Assembly (NCBI GenBank): GCA_003644265.1
Contig: QNBX01000044.1
Span: forward strand, 1 to 28,168
DNA length: 28,168 nt
Source of the DNA: Planctomycetota bacterium
GTDB lineage: Bacteria; Planctomycetota; B15-G4
Reading direction: 5' to 3'
In this document: in pieces, positions 25,164 to 28,168 of the stretch
Layout: each line of letters begins with the position of its first letter
How positions within the stretch are numbered: position 1 is the first letter of the stretch
The notes under the pieces: generated by a model
What the model saw: the letters and a program-made list of their open reading frames with translations, nothing else
The model's database searches: none
Told to the model about the DNA's origin: nothing
Program-made: the position numbers and the translations under genes

Positions 25164-26414
25164 ATGGACTTCTCTGGCTTTGACCTGAGCGCGCCCGCAC
25201 CCGCGCACTTCAAGTCGGCCCTTGTGATTGCGCCTCTGCTGCTGGCCGCCAGCTTCATGGCGCTGGGTCTGTTCAGCGATCGTCTCAAGCACGCCAGGCG
25301 CAGACAGCTGATCAGCTTGAGTGGGCCGCTTGCGCTGCCGTTCTTGCTCATGACGCTGCTGGGTCTCTGCACGACTTCCATCGTGGCCAGCGGCGATGTG
25401 GTCCAGTGGATCGAGGCAGGTGAGCCCGATGCGATCGGGAATCCCGTGAACTGGGCGCGCGTCGAGACCTGCCTTGAGCACCTGCGAGCCGCGGGAGTGA
25501 CCGCACCCGAACTGGGTCCGTTCCAGGCCTGCGTGCGTGCGGAGATCGACAGCGCCAGCGCGCGGGGTGAGTTCAACACGCTCTTCGCCCTTCCGGTGCT
25601 GCGCATGGGGCTCGAGCGCGGTAGTGATCTGGAGGCTTGGCGGAATCCATATCGCGAGAGCCGCTTGATGGATGCGGGCGCCGTCAGGCACATCGGGAGC
25701 GCCTTCGACGAGATTGCTCTGCGCGTGCTGGATGCACGGCGCCCGCTCTCAGCCGCCGAGAGGAACCGCATCGCCAAGCGCGTGGTGTCGTCGATTGAAG
25801 CGCCCTCGGGATTCAGGCCAATCGAGAGCTGCCTCAGAACACAGCAGGTCCTGGATCTCCTCGGTCGCGGCTCCTTGGGCCAGCCCCTTGGCGAACGTGC
25901 CCAGGCCGCCATGCGTGTCAGCTGGACGCTCGACAGCCGTGGGAGCCAAGGCGCGTTCGTGAGTGACGTCGTGCGCCAGCTCCGCAAGGACGGAACGACC
26001 TCCGGGTGCTTCATGGGGGGGCCGTCAAGCTCAAGCATGGCGATTCTGGCGATGGCCCGCTGGGGCGTTCCCGACGGCATCGACCTCTCTTGTCTGGAGC
26101 GCTTCCTCACGGCCCAGTGCAGGACGAAGGCTGGCCTGGGCGTGACCACCGACAGAGCCCTGGCCGCCACGGCGCTTGCGCACCTGCGCAGCCTGCCCGA
26201 GTTCGTGGGCCGAGCGCCGGTCTCGATGGTGCGCGCTGGCCGGGACATTCTTGTCGAGTGGTACGGGCTGTTCTTGTCGCTGCTGCTCGTGGCCCTCTGG
26301 GCCGTGTTGGGCATCCGGCGAACTCGCGCCGCCCGTTCATCCGTGCCGGGAGGGGCGCGGAGATTCTCTGCTGGCCGCGCAAATGGCCGATTCAGACAAG
26401 TCCTTTCTCAATAG
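25164..26414 (+). CDS. Hypothetical membrane protein, possible alpha/alpha-toroid repeats
   Basis: I do not recognise the family. From ATG 25164 the protein has 416 residues, with two N-terminal helices (about 18-37 and 52-75) and one near the C-terminus (WYGLFLSLLLVALWAVLGI), leaving a central domain of about 290 residues. That domain has helix-rich units with recurring Cys-Leu starts (TCLEHLRAAGV, SCLRTQQVLDLL, SCLERFLTAQ) and a glycine-containing turn. This pattern is reminiscent of prenyltransferase/terpene-cyclase-like toroid repeats, but it is weak. No Shine-Dalgarno is evident, and an in-frame GTG at 25059 would add 35 low-complexity residues. Base composition is less GC-biased than the housekeeping genes. 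It stands alone between two gaps. Confidence 0.55.
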   Translation: MDFSGFDLSAPAPAHFKSALVIAPLLLAASFMALGLFSDRLKHARRRQLISLSGPLALPFLLMTLLGLCTTSIVASGDVVQWIEAGEPDAIGNPVNWARVETCLEHLRAAGVTAPELGPFQACVRAEIDSASARGEFNTLFALPVLRMGLERGSDLEAWRNPYRESRLMDAGAVRHIGSAFDEIALRVLDARRPLSAAERNRIAKRVVSSIEAPSGFRPIESCLRTQQVLDLLGRGSLGQPLGERAQAAMRVSWTLDSRGSQGAFVSDVVRQLRKDGTTSGCFMGGPSSSSMAILAMARWGVPDGIDLSCLERFLTAQCRTKAGLGVTTDRALAATALAHLRSLPEFVGRAPVSMVRAGRDILVEWYGLFLSLLLVALWAVLGIRRTRAARSSVPGGARRFSAGRANGRFRQVLSQ

Positions 26415-26430
26415 AACGCTTCCTACATGT

Positions 26431-26481
26431 GATTCGAACAACATCGTTCGCTCGAATCGCTTTGAAATCCGCCTTGAAATC
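26431..26481 (+). promoter_or_regulatory. Nested palindrome and direct repeat in the AT-richer leader of the dockerin-like gene
   Basis: GATTCGA (26431-26437) and TCGAATC (26452-26458) form a 7-bp perfect inverted repeat. A second one, CGAAC/GTTCG (26435-26439, 26446-26450), is nested within it. An 8-bp direct repeat TTGAAATC follows at 26462 and 26474 (12-bp step). The 81-bp leader is clearly AT-richer than its surroundings. An operator or leader hairpin is possible; no firm -35/-10 pair was found. Confidence 0.35.
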
Positions 26482-26495
26482 GACGAGGAGACCGA

Positions 26496-28010
26496 ATGAA
26501 CCACTGGAAAATCGCATGGACTCTGATTGCACTCACGCTCCCGATCGTAGCTGCGGCCGGGAGCGACGGTTGCCCGCGGGACGTCAATGATGATGGAGTC
26601 ATTGACATCGACGATGCACTGGAGGTGTACGACATCTCCAACCTCTGCGGGAACTACACCAACGACGAGTGCGCGAGCCTCTTCTCGGTCTACCCCGAAT
26701 TCCTCGGCAGCTACGACGTCAACGATGACGGAGTGGTAAACATCAGCGATGCGTACGACGTCTACTTCAACCAGGGGGCGTGCACGCCCAGCCTGCACCA
26801 CTCTTACGTCGGGACCCTGTGCGGTCCGGCGAGCGTGCCCTGCGTCGTGGGCGATGACGAGCTGCTCGACGGCCCCGCCACCCGCAACAAAGCGCCGTCG
26901 CTCGCGATCGATGGACTGGCCGACCCTCACATTCTATTTTCAAGGGCGGAACAAGGCTATTTTGGTTACTTCGCGCACCAGCACGGTCAAGCGTGGTTCC
27001 GGGAGCAGCTGCCGAGTCCGGTGGCTGTGGGAACCATAGCGGTGGATCTCGAGACCGAGGTGCCGATCATCGCCGCCGGCGACGGCGGCTTTGGAATCAC
27101 GAGTTGGAGTCGAGGCGGGGGAGCCTGGACCCTGCTCGATAGCTTCGCGCCGGGAGGCGTAGACCCCTCCCTGATCCGCGATTCCGATGACACCCTCCAT
27201 CTGGCCTACGGGTCCTCGGCGCTGGGCAGCGGCATCCGTTACGGGGTCGACGATGGAACGGGATGGAAGATGCAAAGTCTGGCTGGGTGGGGCGACTACC
27301 TGCGGCTCGCCGTCTCCGATTGGGGGACTGCCCACCTGACCGAGTGGAACATCAACCAACAATTCCGGTGGGAGCTGCAGTGGCGCATTCCGGGGCAGGT
27401 GGTCGAAACCGTGTTCGCGCTAGATAGCAACACGCTCAGTCAGGCAAGGAGTCACAAGATCGCGATCAGCGGGGGCAGTCCCGACGTGCCGGACGGCACT
27501 CCCCACCTGCTCTTCGAGCACAGCGGCGACTCCGCGTTCGAGGAACTGAGCACCATCAAGTACGCCACTCGCACCGCCGCCGACACGTGGTCGCTGATCG
27601 ACATCGCCCAGGACGCCGCTCAGGACTGCCCCGGTCCCCCGACGTTCAATGGTCAGGTTTGCAACTACGAGTTTGTCCGCCACCATGCGATCGCGATCGT
27701 CAGCACCCACGCCGGTGAGGTGCGTCACTTTTACACCCGAGCCCACCACGACGGGGTCAAGACCGCGATGGGAAGCGGTTGGGGCGCCGATCCGTTCTAT
27801 TGGGAGGTGACGAGCGAGCACATCAGCTCCGACCTGTACATCGGCTGGATCGATGCGGAGGGAACTCCCCAGTCGGAGGTGGCCGTGCCCGGCAGCCTTG
27901 GTATCGCAGGGTCGGCAGCAGTCGACTTCCTGGGCAGGATCCATCTCGCGCTCTACGAGACGGTGGTTGGGCACCAGCCGGAGGTTCGATACCTGCGCCT
28001 CGAGCCGTAG
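26496..28010 (+). CDS. Secreted protein with N-terminal dockerin-like Ca-binding loops and propeller-like repeats
   Basis: 504 residues. The signal peptide covers about 1-22 (MNHWKIAWTLIALTLPIVAAAG). Two perfect EF-hand/dockerin loops follow, D29-x-N-x-D-G-x-x-D-x-x-D40 and D74-x-N-x-D-G-x-x-N-x-x-D85, 45 residues apart with two cysteines between. The rest (about 110-504) has recurring beta strands with a D-x-x-x-H-(L/I)-x-(F/Y) core (ADPHILFS, DTLHLAYG, GTAHLTEW, GTPHLLFE, RIHLALYE), typical of sialidase-like or other secreted propellers, although catalytic sialidase residues are not apparent. GAGGAG lies just upstream of ATG. Dockerins are normally C-terminal, so the placement is unusual. 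No cohesin is in the window. GC is lower than in neighbours, suggesting accessory or transferred DNA. Confidence 0.8.
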   Translation: MNHWKIAWTLIALTLPIVAAAGSDGCPRDVNDDGVIDIDDALEVYDISNLCGNYTNDECASLFSVYPEFLGSYDVNDDGVVNISDAYDVYFNQGACTPSLHHSYVGTLCGPASVPCVVGDDELLDGPATRNKAPSLAIDGLADPHILFSRAEQGYFGYFAHQHGQAWFREQLPSPVAVGTIAVDLETEVPIIAAGDGGFGITSWSRGGGAWTLLDSFAPGGVDPSLIRDSDDTLHLAYGSSALGSGIRYGVDDGTGWKMQSLAGWGDYLRLAVSDWGTAHLTEWNINQQFRWELQWRIPGQVVETVFALDSNTLSQARSHKIAISGGSPDVPDGTPHLLFEHSGDSAFEELSTIKYATRTAADTWSLIDIAQDAAQDCPGPPTFNGQVCNYEFVRHHAIAIVSTHAGEVRHFYTRAHHDGVKTAMGSGWGADPFYWEVTSEHISSDLYIGWIDAEGTPQSEVAVPGSLGIAGSAAVDFLGRIHLALYETVVGHQPEVRYLRLEP

Positions 28011-28060
28011 CGGCGGCAAACTCCTGGGGGCTCCGCTCCACCTCGGGCGACGAGCGGCCC

Positions 28061-28092
28061 GGCGCCGGGGGAGTCACGGCCCCCGCGGCGCC
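28061..28092. terminator. Hairpin between convergent genes
   Basis: GGCGCC plus GGGGG (28061-28071) pairs with CCCCC plus GGCGCC (28080-28084 and 28087-28092): 11 bp with a 2-nt bulge and an 8-nt loop. It sits between the end of the dockerin-like gene and the end of a minus-strand reading frame, so it could serve both. It has no T-tract. Confidence 0.45.
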
Positions 28093-28097
28093 GCTCC

Positions 28098-28168
28098 TCA
28101 GCCCTGCTTGGCCTGACGCTCCGCCAGACGCATGGGGCTGATCCAGCCGATGGAGCGCAGCACGCTCA
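28098..28168 (-). CDS. C-terminal fragment of an unidentified protein, cut by the window edge
   Basis: On the minus strand an open frame enters from the right edge and stops at TGA (28100-28098). The 22 visible residues read SVLRSIGWISPMRL then AERQAKQG. Third codon positions are almost all G or C, as in the neighbouring genes, and a hairpin follows the stop, so it is probably a real 3' end. Too little is present to name it. Confidence 0.4.
   Translation of the reverse strand, partial: SVLRSIGWISPMRLAERQAKQG

Noticed and set aside
24869..25183. Possible 104-codon gene in the gap after the exonuclease
   Set aside because: Composition is Arg/Pro/Ser/Cys-rich and shadow-like, there is no ribosome-binding site, and it overlaps the next gene's start in another frame.

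Overview
The window is a high-GC bacterial chromosome segment. It is densely packed, with genes on both strands, and most of it is conserved housekeeping. I see no plasmid, phage, transposase or CRISPR signature. Host lineage is uncertain. The PurN version with a GGQGMYGEHVH loop, the FG-GAP/VCBS and PQQ-like secreted propellers, the dockerin-like repeats and the gliding-type ABC cluster fit Planctomycetota or a neighbouring phylum. Myxococcota or another deltaproteobacterial lineage cannot be excluded from sequence reading alone.

Layout. 1-1422 is the 3' part of dnaK, closed by a strong hairpin. 1460-6492 is a tightly coupled four-gene cluster: an ABC ATPase, an ABC-2 permease (GldF-like), a GldG-like auxiliary protein and a DUF4340 protein. 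Its last gene runs 35 bp into a convergent minus-strand operon (9481-6458) of a YggS-type PLP protein, a secreted seven-bladed FG-GAP propeller and purN. A secreted PQQ-like propeller (9560-10597) converges with tilS (11752-10682). Next come gap-pgk-rpe-accD (11850-15621), tRNA-Asn, and a second coupled set of cobalamin adenosyltransferase, DUF423 and tgt (15842-17903).

18130-18906 encodes a lipoprotein with a strict 19-residue SGTG repeat. 19015-21329 is a methyl-cycle pair: an ArsR-methyltransferase fusion followed by ahcY. A strong promoter/operator-like element sits on the start codon of the first gene, and a long hairpin follows ahcY. 21446-24856 holds an Mrp/ApbC P-loop protein, a DUF971 protein, glyA and a PolB-like exonuclease. 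From about 24857 onward the DNA looks more accessory and its GC content falls. This part has a membrane protein with possible toroid-type repeats, then a secreted protein with N-terminal dockerin-like calcium loops and a propeller-like body. The last bases hold the C-terminus of an unidentified minus-strand gene.

How the genes work together. ahcY, the SahR-like fusion and glyA fit one-carbon and S-adenosylhomocysteine metabolism. gap and pgk carry lower glycolysis, and rpe sits where tpiA is often found. The most unusual points are the Mrp/ApbC protein, which lacks the cysteines expected for Fe-S binding and is split from a Cys-rich DUF971 partner (together resembling a divided HCF101), the ArsR-methyltransferase control region, and the repeat proteins.
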